NCBI RefSeq assembly: GCF_039511225.1
Contig: NZ_CP154261.1
Span: forward strand, 3,534,001 to 3,598,000
Source: Sphingobacterium multivorum
GTDB taxonomy: Bacteria; Bacteroidota; Bacteroidia; Sphingobacteriales; Sphingobacteriaceae
Length of the DNA stretch: 64,000 nt
Reading direction: 5' to 3'
A program made the translations under genes and the position numbers. Within the stretch, counting starts at the first letter, position 1; each line of letters opens with the position of its first letter. Under the pieces are notes generated by a model that saw only the letters and a program-made list of their open reading frames with translations, was not told the origin of the DNA and ran no database searches. Shown here one piece after another: positions 29,010 to 38,480 of this stretch.

Positions 29010-29046
29010 AACGCCTGAAGCTCCCAACTTCAGGCGTTTTTTTTTA
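29010..29046 (+). terminator. Strong plus-strand terminator with no annotated gene ahead
   Basis: A perfect 11-bp stem AACGCCTGAAG / CTTCAGGCGTT with a 7-base loop, followed by a run of ten T on the plus strand. No plus-strand gene lies upstream; the nearest gene on that side (28322-28807) is on the minus strand. It may end a small or antisense RNA. Confidence 0.8.
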
Positions 29047-29131
29047 TATTTTCGAAAATCAATAGTGCTATAAAACAAAAAGGCCAATTATCGCTTTTAT
29101 TAATCTAGTTCAATAAAATTTCTTATTGCAC

Positions 29132-29147
29132 GATGTAACTTTACATC
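29132..29147. promoter_or_regulatory. Palindromic operator candidate upstream of the mhqO-like operon
   Basis: GATGTAA-CT-TTACATC, a perfect 7+7 inverted repeat 25 bases before the start codon of the dioxygenase gene. In Bacillus the homologous mhq genes are repressed by MarR/DUF24 quinone sensors that bind palindromes, so a similar role is likely. No regulator gene is adjacent. Confidence 0.45.
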
Positions 29148-29172
29148 AGTTAAGAAAATAAAAATATCAGCT

Positions 29173-30099
29173 ATGGAAAATAAAATATTAGGACTACATC
29201 ACATTACTGCGATAGCCGACAATGCAAAGCGAAATCTTGATTTTTATACGAAAGTACTGGGTGTACGCCTTGTCAAAAAAACAGTTAATTTCGACGACCC
29301 AGGGACCTATCACTTCTATTTCGGTAATGAACAGGGCGAACCTGGAACGATTCTTACATTTTTCCCTTGGGAAGGTATCGGAAAGGGTACTCCGGGAGCG
29401 GGAATGGCGACTCATATTGGCTATGCCGTACCTCAGGGGAGTTTGGATTTCTGGAAAAATCGCTTAGCGGAACATCAGATTAGTTTACAGGAAAATGAGA
29501 TTTTTGGAGAGAAGCTGATTTCATTTCATGATCCCGATGGATTACAACTTCAGTTTATTGAAACTAACGACCCTAGAAAGGCATGGACAACGACCGACGT
29601 CAATGCAGAACATGCGCTAAAAGGATTCCATAATGTCACGCTTTCATTAAAAGAAGCAGATCCAACTATACGCGTATTGACCGATATTTTAGGTTATTCG
29701 TTTCATCAGCAGGATGACAACCGCTATAGATTAACAACTGACAGCATTGAAACCGCAAACATTGTCGACATAATAGCGGATAAAAATCTGCCCTATGGCA
29801 AAAATGCGGCTGGCACAAACCATCATATCGCATTCCGGGTAAAGGATGACAATGTATTGATGGAGTATCGCGAAAAGGTGCTTTCGGCAGGGCTGAATAT
29901 CACAGAAAAAATAAATAGAGATTACTTTTTCTCACTCTATTTTCGTGAACCTGGTGGTGTCTTATTTGAAATCGCGACAGACAATCCCGGATTTACAGTA
30001 GACGAGCCGCTATACAGTTTAGGGTCGGCACTGAAATTGCCAAAGCAATATGAAAGCTATCGTTCGCAGATTGAGCAGACATTGCCAAAAATCGATTAA
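29173..30099 (+). CDS. Ring-cleaving dioxygenase, VOC family (MhqO/MhqA-like)
   Basis: A 308-residue protein made of two vicinal-oxygen-chelate halves. The first has LGLHHITAIADNAKRNLDFYTKVLG with the metal histidine, the second HNVTLSLKEADPTIRVLTDILG. HHIAFRVKD and LFEIATDNPGF supply the other histidine and glutamate ligands. Homologues (MhqO, MhqA, LinE-like) open hydroquinone rings or bind quinone electrophiles. It leads a three-gene operon with a small GNAT protein (38-base gap) and an MhqD-like hydrolase, the same company these proteins keep in quinone-resistance operons of Firmicutes. Confidence 0.9.
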   Translation: MENKILGLHHITAIADNAKRNLDFYTKVLGVRLVKKTVNFDDPGTYHFYFGNEQGEPGTILTFFPWEGIGKGTPGAGMATHIGYAVPQGSLDFWKNRLAEHQISLQENEIFGEKLISFHDPDGLQLQFIETNDPRKAWTTTDVNAEHALKGFHNVTLSLKEADPTIRVLTDILGYSFHQQDDNRYRLTTDSIETANIVDIIADKNLPYGKNAAGTNHHIAFRVKDDNVLMEYREKVLSAGLNITEKINRDYFFSLYFREPGGVLFEIATDNPGFTVDEPLYSLGSALKLPKQYESYRSQIEQTLPKID

Positions 30100-30137
30100 T
30101 TAAAGTATAAAAACATCATTATTCAAACGAGGAAATT

Positions 30138-30437
30138 ATGGAAAGAACTGAAATTGTATTAGACAAAAATCAACGTGGAGAGCTCCAATTATTCTCCGAC
30201 GACCACAAAGCAGGTTTAATGAGCATCGCTATCATCGACGGTAATTTGGTTGTTTATCATACGGAGGTAGACGAAGCTTATGAAGGCCGGGGTTTTGCAA
30301 AAATACTCCTCGAGAAATTGGTCTCTCATGCGCGCGAAAACAACATGAAAATTGTTCCTTTATGTCCTTATGTAAATGCGCAGTTTCATCGCCATCCAGA
30401 GCTCTATCAGGACGTGTGGTTTAAAAAAACGGTATAA
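30138..30437 (+). CDS. Small GNAT family N-acetyltransferase (YjdJ/GtcA-like, 99 aa)
   Basis: A compact 99-residue GNAT of the N-acetyltransferase_CG family. LVVYHTEVDEAYEGRGFAKILLEKLV holds the acetyl-CoA loop (EGRGFA), and the conserved CPYVNAQFHRHPELYQDV follows. These short proteins lack the usual N-terminal strands; human GNAT14-like and plant homologues exist, but the bacterial substrate is mostly unknown. It lies between the dioxygenase and hydrolase genes, with 38 and 23 bases on either side, so it is co-transcribed with them. Confidence 0.88.
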   Translation: MERTEIVLDKNQRGELQLFSDDHKAGLMSIAIIDGNLVVYHTEVDEAYEGRGFAKILLEKLVSHARENNMKIVPLCPYVNAQFHRHPELYQDVWFKKTV

Positions 30438-30460
30438 ATTACCATATATGAAAGGATAAA

Positions 30461-31078
30461 ATGAGTCATTCAATAAATATTAAAATAGCTGGGCAAAATT
30501 TAGAACAGGCAAAAAAAGCGATTATCATGATCCATGGTCGTGGAGGAAGTGCAGAAGACATCCTTGGTATGTCATCCTATCTTCATGTCGATAATTTCGC
30601 ACTACTTGCACCACAGGCAGAAAATCACAGTTGGTACCCCTATTCTTTTATTGCTCCCGTACAAGAGAATGAACCCTGGTTGAGTTCGGCAATAGATCTG
30701 ATCGATCATACGGTTAAACGAGCTTTAGACCATGGGATTCCCACCGAAAACATCTATTTTTTTGGTTTTTCCCAGGGAGCCTGCTTAACACTGGAATACC
30801 TTGCGCGGCATGCGCAACGCTATGGTGGCGCTATAGCAATTATTGGCGGAGTAATCGGTGAAGAAATTAACAGGAATAATTATAAGGGTGACTTCGCACA
30901 AACACCTATTTTTATTGGCACTAGCGATCCTGATTTCCATGTTCCTCTTGAACGGGTTGAAGCTACAGTATCCATCTTGGCAAACATGAATGCTAATGTA
31001 AAGCTCATGGTATATCAAAACGCAGGCCACTCCATCAATCGCGAGGAGATCGATCTTGCAAATGAATTTGTTCTTTAA
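30461..31078 (+). CDS. Alpha/beta hydrolase, MhqD/phospholipase-carboxylesterase family
   Basis: A 205-residue carboxylesterase-type hydrolase. The oxyanion region MIHGRGGSAEDI, the nucleophile elbow GFSQGACL, the aspartate in TSDPDFHVP and the histidine in NAGHSINREE form the catalytic triad. It matches MhqD of Bacillus, made with MhqO in response to methylhydroquinone and catechol stress. Together with the dioxygenase it probably detoxifies quinones or their adducts. Confidence 0.88.
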   Translation: MSHSINIKIAGQNLEQAKKAIIMIHGRGGSAEDILGMSSYLHVDNFALLAPQAENHSWYPYSFIAPVQENEPWLSSAIDLIDHTVKRALDHGIPTENIYFFGFSQGACLTLEYLARHAQRYGGAIAIIGGVIGEEINRNNYKGDFAQTPIFIGTSDPDFHVPLERVEATVSILANMNANVKLMVYQNAGHSINREEIDLANEFVL

Positions 31079-31160
31079 GAAATAAAGCAATGATTCATTG
31101 GTAAAGAGTGATCCATTGGTTGTTGATTAAAATGATTAATCAACAACCAATTTTAATGCA

Positions 31161-32444
31161 TTATACTTTTGGGTATTTATAACCGTTGTGATAAACCGAA
31201 GCTAAGTATTTATTTGCTTTCTGATCAGTAAAATGCTGTTTATCTTTATCCCAGTAGAGTTTTTGTCCAGTTCTGAACGCAATATTTCCGAGCTGAGAAA
31301 AGATGGCAATATGCGCACCTACTTCAATTGGTGCATGAAGTATTTCTGGATTACGTTCGCGAATGGCCGCTACAAAATTTTCCATATGCTTATCCAACCC
31401 ATTATCTAAAGAAGGTTGGATAGCGACCGCCTCCATCCTTCCTTTTTCTGGAATGACCTCCCAGCCCGATCTATTCAACACCAGCGTACCATTGTTACCA
31501 ATAAATGCGACACCATGATTACGGTTATAAGGCCCGAGATCAATCCCCTTGGCGTGCTCCCATTGAATATTGAAGCCATCAAACTCATACACGGCAGTCA
31601 TCGTATCGGGCGTTTGGCCGGCGTCGTCCGGGAACGCAAACTTACCTCCTGAGGCCATGATGGATTTTGGATCGGAAACTTTCATCCCCAGTAAAGCATA
31701 ATCCAACATATGCACGCCCCAATCGGTCATCAAACCACCCGCATAGTCCCAAAACCATCGAAAATTAAAATGGAATCGATTCGAATTAAATGGTCTTTTT
31801 TGTGCTGGGCCTAGCCATTCCGTATAATGTACACCTGCGGGAACCGGTTCGTCTTGGACAACGGGGATAGCACTTTTCCACCCTTGATAAGACCAAGCTT
31901 TCACCAATCTTATTTTGCCCAATTTACCCGAATGAACAAAATCAATGGCATCCCGGAAATGTTGCTGACTCCGTTGCCATTGTCCGACTTGTACAATAGC
32001 CTTATTCTTTTTTGCTGCCTGAACCATTAATTGACATTCAAGAATGGAGTTACCAATGGGTTTTTCGACATACACATGCTTTCCAGCATTTACGGCATCG
32101 ATCATTTGCAGGCAATGCCAATGATCTGGAGTGGCAATAATGACCGCATCCACAACCGCGCTATTCAGCATCTTCTTATAATCTACAAATGTTTCGACAT
32201 GTATATTTCTTTTTTGAAGTTCTTCGGCTCTCTTTTTAAGAATATTTTCATCCACATCACAAAGAGCCGTGCACACCAAGCCATCATTCTTTAACAACGC
32301 ATTCAAATCAGACCAGCCCATACCATTTACACCAATTAATCCAACCCGGATGGATTGATCTAAAAAGGTTGAACCTTTCGCATTTAAAAAAAATGTTGAA
32401 GCAGCTAAAACAGTAGACGTTTTGATAAAATCTTTTCTATTCAT
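31161..32444 (-). CDS. Gfo/Idh/MocA family oxidoreductase, exported
   Basis: A 427-residue NAD(P)-dependent oxidoreductase. The N-terminus NRKDFIKTSTVLAASTFFLN resembles the Bacteroidota Tat-type leader, with Lys replacing one Arg of the usual RR. The Rossmann motif is RVGLIGVNGMG (about residues 32-42), and the catalytic lysine is in VYVEKPIGNS. The C-terminal GFO_IDH_MocA domain includes WFWDYAGGLMTDWGVHMLD. Many such exported enzymes act on sugars or inositol, but no substrate can be named. The gene stands alone. Confidence 0.85.
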   Translation of the reverse strand: MNRKDFIKTSTVLAASTFFLNAKGSTFLDQSIRVGLIGVNGMGWSDLNALLKNDGLVCTALCDVDENILKKRAEELQKRNIHVETFVDYKKMLNSAVVDAVIIATPDHWHCLQMIDAVNAGKHVYVEKPIGNSILECQLMVQAAKKNKAIVQVGQWQRSQQHFRDAIDFVHSGKLGKIRLVKAWSYQGWKSAIPVVQDEPVPAGVHYTEWLGPAQKRPFNSNRFHFNFRWFWDYAGGLMTDWGVHMLDYALLGMKVSDPKSIMASGGKFAFPDDAGQTPDTMTAVYEFDGFNIQWEHAKGIDLGPYNRNHGVAFIGNNGTLVLNRSGWEVIPEKGRMEAVAIQPSLDNGLDKHMENFVAAIRERNPEILHAPIEVGAHIAIFSQLGNIAFRTGQKLYWDKDKQHFTDQKANKYLASVYHNGYKYPKV

Positions 32445-33017
32445 TGGATATTGGTTTAAGTTTTGTTTTTAACGGATATCATCTAAATATCAGATACGAA
32501 TGGACTACATACGCTTGGATGAATGCCATTTAACAAGAATTACGTTCTTTATTATTAAAAACAAATTGCTTCGATGAAAATACAAAAATGAATTTAGGTG
32601 CTCGCAAAAAGCATTGTAAAATATATATCGACAATTGTTACGGAACCTTATGGACAAAACAAAAATGGTCGAGTTAGAGTCACTCGACCATACATCTACC
32701 TATGAAAAACATGCCCTTGGGAGGGGCAGTTGAAGTTAATACAAATTTCACGAAGAACAAACATTTTAAAAAAATATTTATCCAAATAATTAATAATACC
32801 ATTTACAACAATATCATGAATTGACCATGTTACATTGGTTGGGAGGATTGTGTTTTATTAGACATTTATGTTCGATAAATTCCTTCCGCTAGCGCTGGCT
32901 CAATCAACATCTCCTTCAAAAAATAGGCTCAGCTACACAACACATTTTATAATTCATTAAAAAAAATAAAGGAATAATCATTTATTATGCCTACCTTGCC
33001 GCACTTAATTAAAAATA
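32445..33017. other. 573-base intergenic region before cspA
   Basis: No open frame of note. It holds two hairpins. One (32666-32690) has the U-rich tail on the minus strand. A weaker one (about 32711-32730) contains TGCCC/GGGCA. Close to the cold-shock gene there is a weak -7 box TACCTTGC (about 32992-32999); a start near 33006 would give a very short leader rather than the long cold-shock leader of E. coli cspA. The centre of the region, about 32760-32980, is A+T-rich with no signal I recognise. Confidence 0.4.
32666..32690 (-). terminator. Minus-strand terminator upstream of the Gfo/Idh/MocA gene
   Basis: A 9-bp stem TGGTCGAGT / ACTCGACCA with a 7-base loop, followed on the minus strand by TTTTTGTTTTG. 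It lies upstream of the start of the minus-strand oxidoreductase (32444), so it would end a transcript made from 32690-33017, where no minus-strand gene is seen. Confidence 0.6.
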
Positions 33018-33209
33018 ATGAATACAGGTAAAATTAAATTTTTCAATGAAACTAAAGGTTTTGGTTTTATTACACCAGAGGATGGTAGTGCAGATGTTTT
33101 CGTACACGTTTCTGCGCTTAAAAACCAAGTATCTGAAGGCGACGTTGTTACTTATGATGTAGAAAGAACTCCAAAGGGGATCAGCGCTACAAATGTAAAA
33201 TTGGCGTAA
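33018..33209 (+). CDS. Cold-shock domain protein (CspA family)
   Basis: A 63-residue single cold-shock domain. RNP1 is KGFGFITPE (residues 13-21) and RNP2 is VFVHVS (28-33), with the usual aromatic residues for single-stranded nucleic-acid binding. It acts as an RNA chaperone that keeps messenger RNA unfolded. The length is normal. A DEAD-box helicase gene follows 186 bases later on the same strand, a pairing suited to cold adaptation. Confidence 0.95.
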   Translation: MNTGKIKFFNETKGFGFITPEDGSADVFVHVSALKNQVSEGDVVTYDVERTPKGISATNVKLA

Positions 33210-33395
33210 TCCAAAAAATACACTTTCTTGTTAATGGGGTAATTCTTAATGACTTATCCCATTTCTTTTTCCTATTCTTCCTTTACAATTTTTCGGCAAT
33301 CTTTTACTTTTCCGTTGAAGACTTTTAGTTTTCAATAAAAAGTATGAAAAGGATTCTCAAAGGTTTTATTTAAGACAAATTCGAACATACTATTT

Positions 33396-34520
33396 ATGGA
33401 ATTTAAACAACTCAGTTTAATCGCTCCGCTTTTAAAAGCAATAACAGAAACAGGCTACACACATCCTACTGCAATTCAACAAAAAGCTATTCCAATTGTA
33501 TTGCAAGGCAACGATCTTATTGGTTGTGCCCAAACAGGAACCGGTAAAACGGCCGCTTTTGCACTTCCACTTTTACAACGTCTTGAAGAGACGAAGACAT
33601 CAGGAAAACTCGTGCCGATTAGGGCTTTGATTCTTACGCCAACACGTGAATTAGCCATTCAGATTGGTGACAATATAAACCTATACCGGAAACATCTAAA
33701 ACTAAACTATTGTACTATTTTCGGTGGTGTAAGCCAAGAAAAGCAAGTCAAAGAAATTAAAAAGGGTGTTGATATTCTTGTAGCTACCCCAGGTCGCTTA
33801 CTTGATTTAATGAATCAAAAAATAGTCTCTCTAGATAAAATCGAGATCTTGATATTGGACGAAGCGGACAATATGCTGGACATGGGCTTTATTCATGACA
33901 TCAAAAAGATCCTGACCAAAGTCCCGTCAAAAAGACAAACATTATTTTTCTCGGCAACGATGCCGCCCAATATCCGTAAATTTGCACAGGGCATATTACA
34001 TAAACCTATTGAAGTGGATGTTACTCCTGTAAGCTCAACAGCTGAGAAAGTAAATCAATCTGTATTTTTTGTTGAAAAGAAAGATAAGATCAAATTATTG
34101 ACCAGCATATTAAAAAAGCTAAAGCACGAGCGTACTATCGTCTTCTCGCGAACAAAACACGGAGCAGATAAAATCGTTAAGTTGCTTGCAAAAAATGGTT
34201 TAAGAGCAGCAGCCATTCACGGAAATAAATCTCAAAATGCAAGACAAAAAGCTTTAGGTGAATTTAAGGACAGCCATCTTAAAATTTTGATCGCTACCGA
34301 TATTGCTGCAAGAGGAATTGATATCGAACAACTACCACTTGTAATTAACTATGATCTCCCTAACGTACCGGAAACCTATGTTCATCGCATCGGAAGAACG
34401 GGAAGAGCTGGTCAGGAAGGAAAAGCGATTTCTTTTTGCGATGTAGAAGAAAGACCATATTTAGCTGATATTGAAAAATTAATCGGATTAAAAATCAAGA
34501 TAGAAAAGATCAATAAATAG
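33396..34520 (+). CDS. DEAD-box RNA helicase (RhlE/DeaD-like)
   Basis: A 374-residue ATP-dependent RNA helicase without C-terminal extension. The Q motif TAIQQKAIP, Walker A AQTGTGKT, PTRELAIQ, the DEAD box (ILDEADNMLDMGF), SAT, the ARGIDIEQ region and HRIGRTGRAG are all in order. Such short helicases are RhlE-type and act in ribosome assembly or RNA decay, often at low temperature. The neighbouring cold-shock gene supports this. A bidirectional terminator follows directly. Confidence 0.95.
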   Translation: MEFKQLSLIAPLLKAITETGYTHPTAIQQKAIPIVLQGNDLIGCAQTGTGKTAAFALPLLQRLEETKTSGKLVPIRALILTPTRELAIQIGDNINLYRKHLKLNYCTIFGGVSQEKQVKEIKKGVDILVATPGRLLDLMNQKIVSLDKIEILILDEADNMLDMGFIHDIKKILTKVPSKRQTLFFSATMPPNIRKFAQGILHKPIEVDVTPVSSTAEKVNQSVFFVEKKDKIKLLTSILKKLKHERTIVFSRTKHGADKIVKLLAKNGLRAAAIHGNKSQNARQKALGEFKDSHLKILIATDIAARGIDIEQLPLVINYDLPNVPETYVHRIGRTGRAGQEGKAISFCDVEERPYLADIEKLIGLKIKIEKINK

Positions 34521-34536
34521 ATTTTTAGAACACCTT

Positions 34537-34578
34537 AATTAAAAGCCCCTGGATTAGTAGATCTAGGGGCTTTTAATT
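34537..34578. terminator. Bidirectional terminator
   Basis: A long inverted repeat AATTAAAAGCCCCTGGAT and ATCTAGGGGCTTTTAATT (18-base arms, one G-U pair, loop TAGTAG). Poly-A on the left and poly-T on the right make it work in both directions, between the helicase (plus) and the CPA2 antiporter (minus). Confidence 0.85.
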
Positions 34579-34582
34579 TTAT

Positions 34583-36862
34583 TTACGGTTTGCGATCTGC
34601 CATCAACAGGGTCGATGGCGTGAAAGGAAGCCAATGTACTTTTTTATTGACAATTTTGTTCCAGCTGGGAAGGCTGATCAACATTAAGTCTTGTTCCTGC
34701 CAGGTCTCACGGTTTAACTCTTTTTCAGTTATTGTAAGGTGGTTTGGAACAAGCTGTTCCAATTGCCTTAATTTCTCTTTGAAGCTTTCATTGGTTTGCA
34801 GCACTTGGTTGAGATCCCACACGATGACTTGAGCATCTGAATGCTGAATCAGGCGTTTTATCATCTCATATAGAAATTCATCGTTTTTTAAGACAACAGG
34901 GACAACCACACGCTTTGCCTTTAGAAAATTTTTATCGATTAAGATACCTACTTGTGCATTTACTTTAGCATTGATTTGCTGATTTCGATCGAAAGTCATG
35001 AAAGGAGACTCTGCATTTGTAACCGTATGGAATAACTTCTCGGGATTCACAATCCGGGTAGTAAAGTCTAAAAAACGCCCCAGTAAGCTTCCCTCATAAA
35101 TTGATTCACTGACACCCAACAATAATAAGTCCTGATTGCGCTCATTGGAAGTTTGAACAATCTCGCTGTCAATATCACTGGAGATTTTAAAAATTGTCTG
35201 GATCGGTTGCTCAAGCTGCATCGCCACCTGTTTAATTTCACGGAAACTATCCAGCTCCTGGATTTCCACTTCATAATGATGTAATTCGTTGGCAGGCTCA
35301 ATATGTAATGCCGTAATTTCAGCGTTCTTTTTTGATTTCAACGTTAAAGCATCAGCCAGATACAATAGTGAAATCCCCGTGTTACTTTTCGCAAAAGACA
35401 ATAGAATCTTAAATTTTGATTTATCACGGAAATCTTCCTGTAGTGAATTTTTCTTAGGTCGATAGAGGAAATTGATTAAATCTAAGGATGGTCCCGTCAT
35501 AAAAGTAGTGACCAACGCCATTACAACCATCATCGAAAATAATTCAGCACTTAAAACGCCAAGATCGTATCCAATATTGAGGACGATAAGTTCCATTAAT
35601 CCCCGCGTGTTCATTAAGGCACCAATACTCAAACTATCTTTCCAGCTTTGACCAACAAAGCGCGCCGCTAACGTACTACCTGCAAATTTACCAATAACCG
35701 CAACCAAAATAATCCCAATGGTAATCATCCATAACTGAGGGTCATTAAGCAGACCGATCTGCGTGCGGAGACCTGTAAAGACAAAGAATAAAGGTAATAG
35801 TAATAAGGTTGAAACATCTTCGATTTTTTCGATAAATGCTGTCCGGAATCGACTCCCTTCGGGCATAATAGCTCCGGCCATAAATGCTCCAAAAAGTGCA
35901 TGGATTCCGATTACTTCGGTCGCATAAGCCGACAATAACAGCACAATAAAGAAAATAGCAACAACAGGCTTACTTAGTGCTTCTTTACTTCCTTTTACCT
36001 CTCCAACGCGCATCAAAAATGGACGAACGATCTTAATCATGATGAGCACATAGGCAACAGCCAGCCCGATGGTATATAATGCACTAGCGAAATCACCCGC
36101 TTTGACAATTGCTATCACGACAGCCAGAATACACCAAGCTGTAATATCGTCTGCAGCAGCGCAGGTAATCGCCATTGCTCCTAACTTACTTTTTTGCAAT
36201 CCCCTTTCTTGTATAATTCGAGCAAGAACAGGAAACGCTGTTATACTCATGGAAATACCAATAAACAAGCTATAAGATAGAAACTCTACATTTGCGGGTG
36301 GATGGAATAGGTATAAAAAATAAGCCAGTGAAATTCCCAACGTAAATGGGATCACAATGCTTGCATGAGAAATGACAATAGCATCATGCGCTTTATTTCG
36401 CAGCACATTCAGATCCAGCTCCATGCCAATGATAAACATAAATAAGATTAGCCCAATTTGACTCAGAAACTGCAAGTTACTAAGCGATTCTACAGGAAAA
36501 AGTGTATGCGAAAATTCGGGAAAATGGAGTCCCAGCAACGATGGCCCCAATATGATACCGGCGAGCATCTCTCCTATGACGACAGGCTGCTTAATCTTTA
36601 TGCAAATCCAGCCCATGATACGTGCAGCGACAATAATTGTCACGATTTGTGCCAGTAATATGGCTAGCGGATGTTGCAGGCTATGGATTAAGGTTGATGT
36701 AAAATCGTTCCAGGCACCTTGACTTGTTTTCTCCCCGCGCAGCAACTCTGGAGCCTCCAGCTGTGTCCCCAAATGAATCACCCAATACATCACACCGAGT
36801 AATGTACCAACTAAAACTACATAGAAAATTGTATTCCTATATTTCCTCATTTTCAATAGCAA
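34583..36862 (-). CDS. CPA2 family cation:proton antiporter with C-terminal USP-like domain
   Basis: A 759-residue membrane protein. After an N-terminal extension (about 1-60, one helix at 12-30), about 12 helices form the Na+/H+ exchanger domain: [19 protein letters not shown], then [16 protein letters not shown], where the ADD pair is the ion site of CPA2 proteins. The C-terminal 300 residues are soluble and resemble tandem universal-stress domains ([30 protein letters not shown]), as in CHX-type plant antiporters. It likely exchanges K+ or Na+ for protons. Start at 36862; the second ATG (MRKYRN, 36850) is also plausible. Confidence 0.88.
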   Translation of the reverse strand: MLLKMRKYRNTIFYVVLVGTLLGVMYWVIHLGTQLEAPELLRGEKTSQGAWNDFTSTLIHSLQHPLAILLAQIVTIIVAARIMGWICIKIKQPVVIGEMLAGIILGPSLLGLHFPEFSHTLFPVESLSNLQFLSQIGLILFMFIIGMELDLNVLRNKAHDAIVISHASIVIPFTLGISLAYFLYLFHPPANVEFLSYSLFIGISMSITAFPVLARIIQERGLQKSKLGAMAITCAAADDITAWCILAVVIAIVKAGDFASALYTIGLAVAYVLIMIKIVRPFLMRVGEVKGSKEALSKPVVAIFFIVLLLSAYATEVIGIHALFGAFMAGAIMPEGSRFRTAFIEKIEDVSTLLLLPLFFVFTGLRTQIGLLNDPQLWMITIGIILVAVIGKFAGSTLAARFVGQSWKDSLSIGALMNTRGLMELIVLNIGYDLGVLSAELFSMMVVMALVTTFMTGPSLDLINFLYRPKKNSLQEDFRDKSKFKILLSFAKSNTGISLLYLADALTLKSKKNAEITALHIEPANELHHYEVEIQELDSFREIKQVAMQLEQPIQTIFKISSDIDSEIVQTSNERNQDLLLLGVSESIYEGSLLGRFLDFTTRIVNPEKLFHTVTNAESPFMTFDRNQQINAKVNAQVGILIDKNFLKAKRVVVPVVLKNDEFLYEMIKRLIQHSDAQVIVWDLNQVLQTNESFKEKLRQLEQLVPNHLTITEKELNRETWQEQDLMLISLPSWNKIVNKKVHWLPFTPSTLLMADRKP

Positions 36863-37027
36863 TTAAAATAAATATAATGACAATAGCATACTAAGTCTCG
36901 ACCGATAATCCCTAAACAAGTGGTTTTTCAAATACGGTCCCAACAAAAATATAATTCTGTTGTAGTTTTAATGCCTTTCAGCAGGTAGGTCTAAGAAAAT
37001 ATGTAATGAACCAAAAGAATTTTGTAA

Positions 37028-37753
37028 TCAACTGAATTTCTCGAAAAACATTTTCTTGTACGATTCGCCCAAATTAAAAAGAAGGGGTAGATTTTGTTCG
37101 TCCAACAAAGTGCTTGTAATTTCATCAGCGGAGAAAAATTTGACGATTTTGCTTGCGATAATCTCCTTTTTATTGATACGGATAAAATCCTGTTCAGGCA
37201 AGATTTCCAGCAGCTTATCAAAGCTTATATTTTTCAATAAAATAAACGAGCCATCCGCCAAATAAACTGTTTTATCCCGGCTGTCTACTTCAGCTATTTG
37301 AACATAGTTAATCTGTTCGAAATACAATACTGTTTTTCCCTTATTCGTATTAAATTGCGCAAAAGAGATAGTTTCAGATCGCTTGCTGATTAATTGCTCG
37401 ACCTTCATAATGGCTTGTTGAAGACGCTGTAGGGATAGTGGTTTACGCATATAATCTACTGCATTGATGTCAAACGCATCGCTCGCATATTGTTTATATG
37501 CAGTAGAAAAGACAATTGGATAGTTTTTTAGCTCGTTGGCTATGTCAAATCCGTTAAATTCTGGCATTTCAATGTCCAGAATGCAAAAATCAAAAGTCAG
37601 TTTGCGGTATTCCTTCAATAATGAAGCTGGATCATTAAAAGTTTTAACCACCTCCAAGCCAGGGATCTGCTCACAGAGCATTTTCAAAAATCTCAAGCTT
37701 GGTATTTCATCATCCAAAAGAATACATTTCAAATTTCTTTCAATCGACATACA
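37028..37753 (-). CDS. LytTR family response regulator
   Basis: About 241 residues from the ATG at 37751-37753 (MSIERNLKCILLDDE); the longer frame begins at 37786. The receiver has the acidic pair D13-D14 and phospho-acceptor D59 (CILDIEMP). The C-terminal LytTR DNA-binding domain spans about 140-240 (FAQFNTNKGKTVLYFEQINYVQIAEVDSRD, FIRINKKEIIA). It binds direct repeats upstream of target genes. The partner kinase gene overlaps the start by 14 bases, so they form a two-component operon. The targets are not visible here. Confidence 0.9.
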   Translation of the reverse strand, partial: CMSIERNLKCILLDDEIPSLRFLKMLCEQIPGLEVVKTFNDPASLLKEYRKLTFDFCILDIEMPEFNGFDIANELKNYPIVFSTAYKQYASDAFDINAVDYMRKPLSLQRLQQAIMKVEQLISKRSETISFAQFNTNKGKTVLYFEQINYVQIAEVDSRDKTVYLADGSFILLKNISFDKLLEILPEQDFIRINKKEIIASKIVKFFSADEITSTLLDEQNLPLLFNLGESYKKMFFEKFS

Positions 37754-38480
37754 ATCTGATTTGAAGGTGGGCAGTATAAACATCATTTTCTACAAATCTG
37801 CGCAGATGATGTCTACCTGGATAATACAACATGAGACGCTCTTCCAAAGTTTTGCTACCTATTCCACTTTTAGACTTTTGCAATGGTGAACGTTTTGATA
37901 TTCGATTGTTTACAACTAATTCGAATAAACCGTTCTTAAAGGTTAACATGATTGCGATAAAAGAATCCGGACCGTGAAAGTCCGCATGCTTAAACGCATT
38001 TTCAATTAAATCAACCGACATCAGAGGAACAAAAGAAGGTGTGTTCAATATAGCGTCATTTAGTTCATCAATATCAAATTTTACGCGGATATCAAATAAA
38101 GGGCTTAATTTTACTTTATTAATCTCAATGAGATTGCGGGCAAATTCAATTTCGGCCTTTGGTGAAACGAGTTCATCTTCACTTTCATACAACACGTAAT
38201 CCAATACCATGGCCAATTTGTCCATCGTATAATAGGTTTGATAAGCATGAGAAAGTATTCCGTTCAACGAATTTTTAAGCAAATGTGGATTTAATTGAGC
38301 CCGATGGAAATGTGCTATCTTTTGATTGTCCATACGATTAAAAAGCTCCTTTTGTTGTCTATTCTCTATCTCAAGTCTCCGGTATTTTTGTCTTAACAAT
38401 AGATACAAACCCAATATTAAAACAACAATTGTCAGCAATAATAGAATAATAATATTCGAGATCTCAGTCGTCATGTTCAT
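37740..38480 (-). CDS. LytS/YehU-type sensor histidine kinase
   Basis: A 246-residue kinase with one membrane helix (about residues 8-29) and no sensory domain. The His_kinase motif is AQLNPHLLKNSLNG with H66; the usual family sequence is NPHFLFNSLN, so F to L and F to K changes flank the histidine. The ATP-binding part has VDLIENAFKHAD (N box) and GIGSKTLEERLMLYY (G box). The lack of a periplasmic domain suggests that it senses membrane state or a protein partner. It is transcribed together with the LytTR regulator. Confidence 0.88.
   Translation of the reverse strand: MNMTTEISNIIILLLLTIVVLILGLYLLLRQKYRRLEIENRQQKELFNRMDNQKIAHFHRAQLNPHLLKNSLNGILSHAYQTYYTMDKLAMVLDYVLYESEDELVSPKAEIEFARNLIEINKVKLSPLFDIRVKFDIDELNDAILNTPSFVPLMSVDLIENAFKHADFHGPDSFIAIMLTFKNGLFELVVNNRISKRSPLQKSKSGIGSKTLEERLMLYYPGRHHLRRFVENDVYTAHLQIRLYVD

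Noticed and set aside
31161..32444. Inositol dehydrogenase assignment
   Set aside because: The Gfo/Idh/MocA family is too broad, and no inositol genes are next to it.
34583..36862. Glutathione-regulated KefB/KefC channel
   Set aside because: The soluble part looks like tandem universal-stress domains rather than TrkA-N (RCK), so only CPA2 antiporter is claimed.
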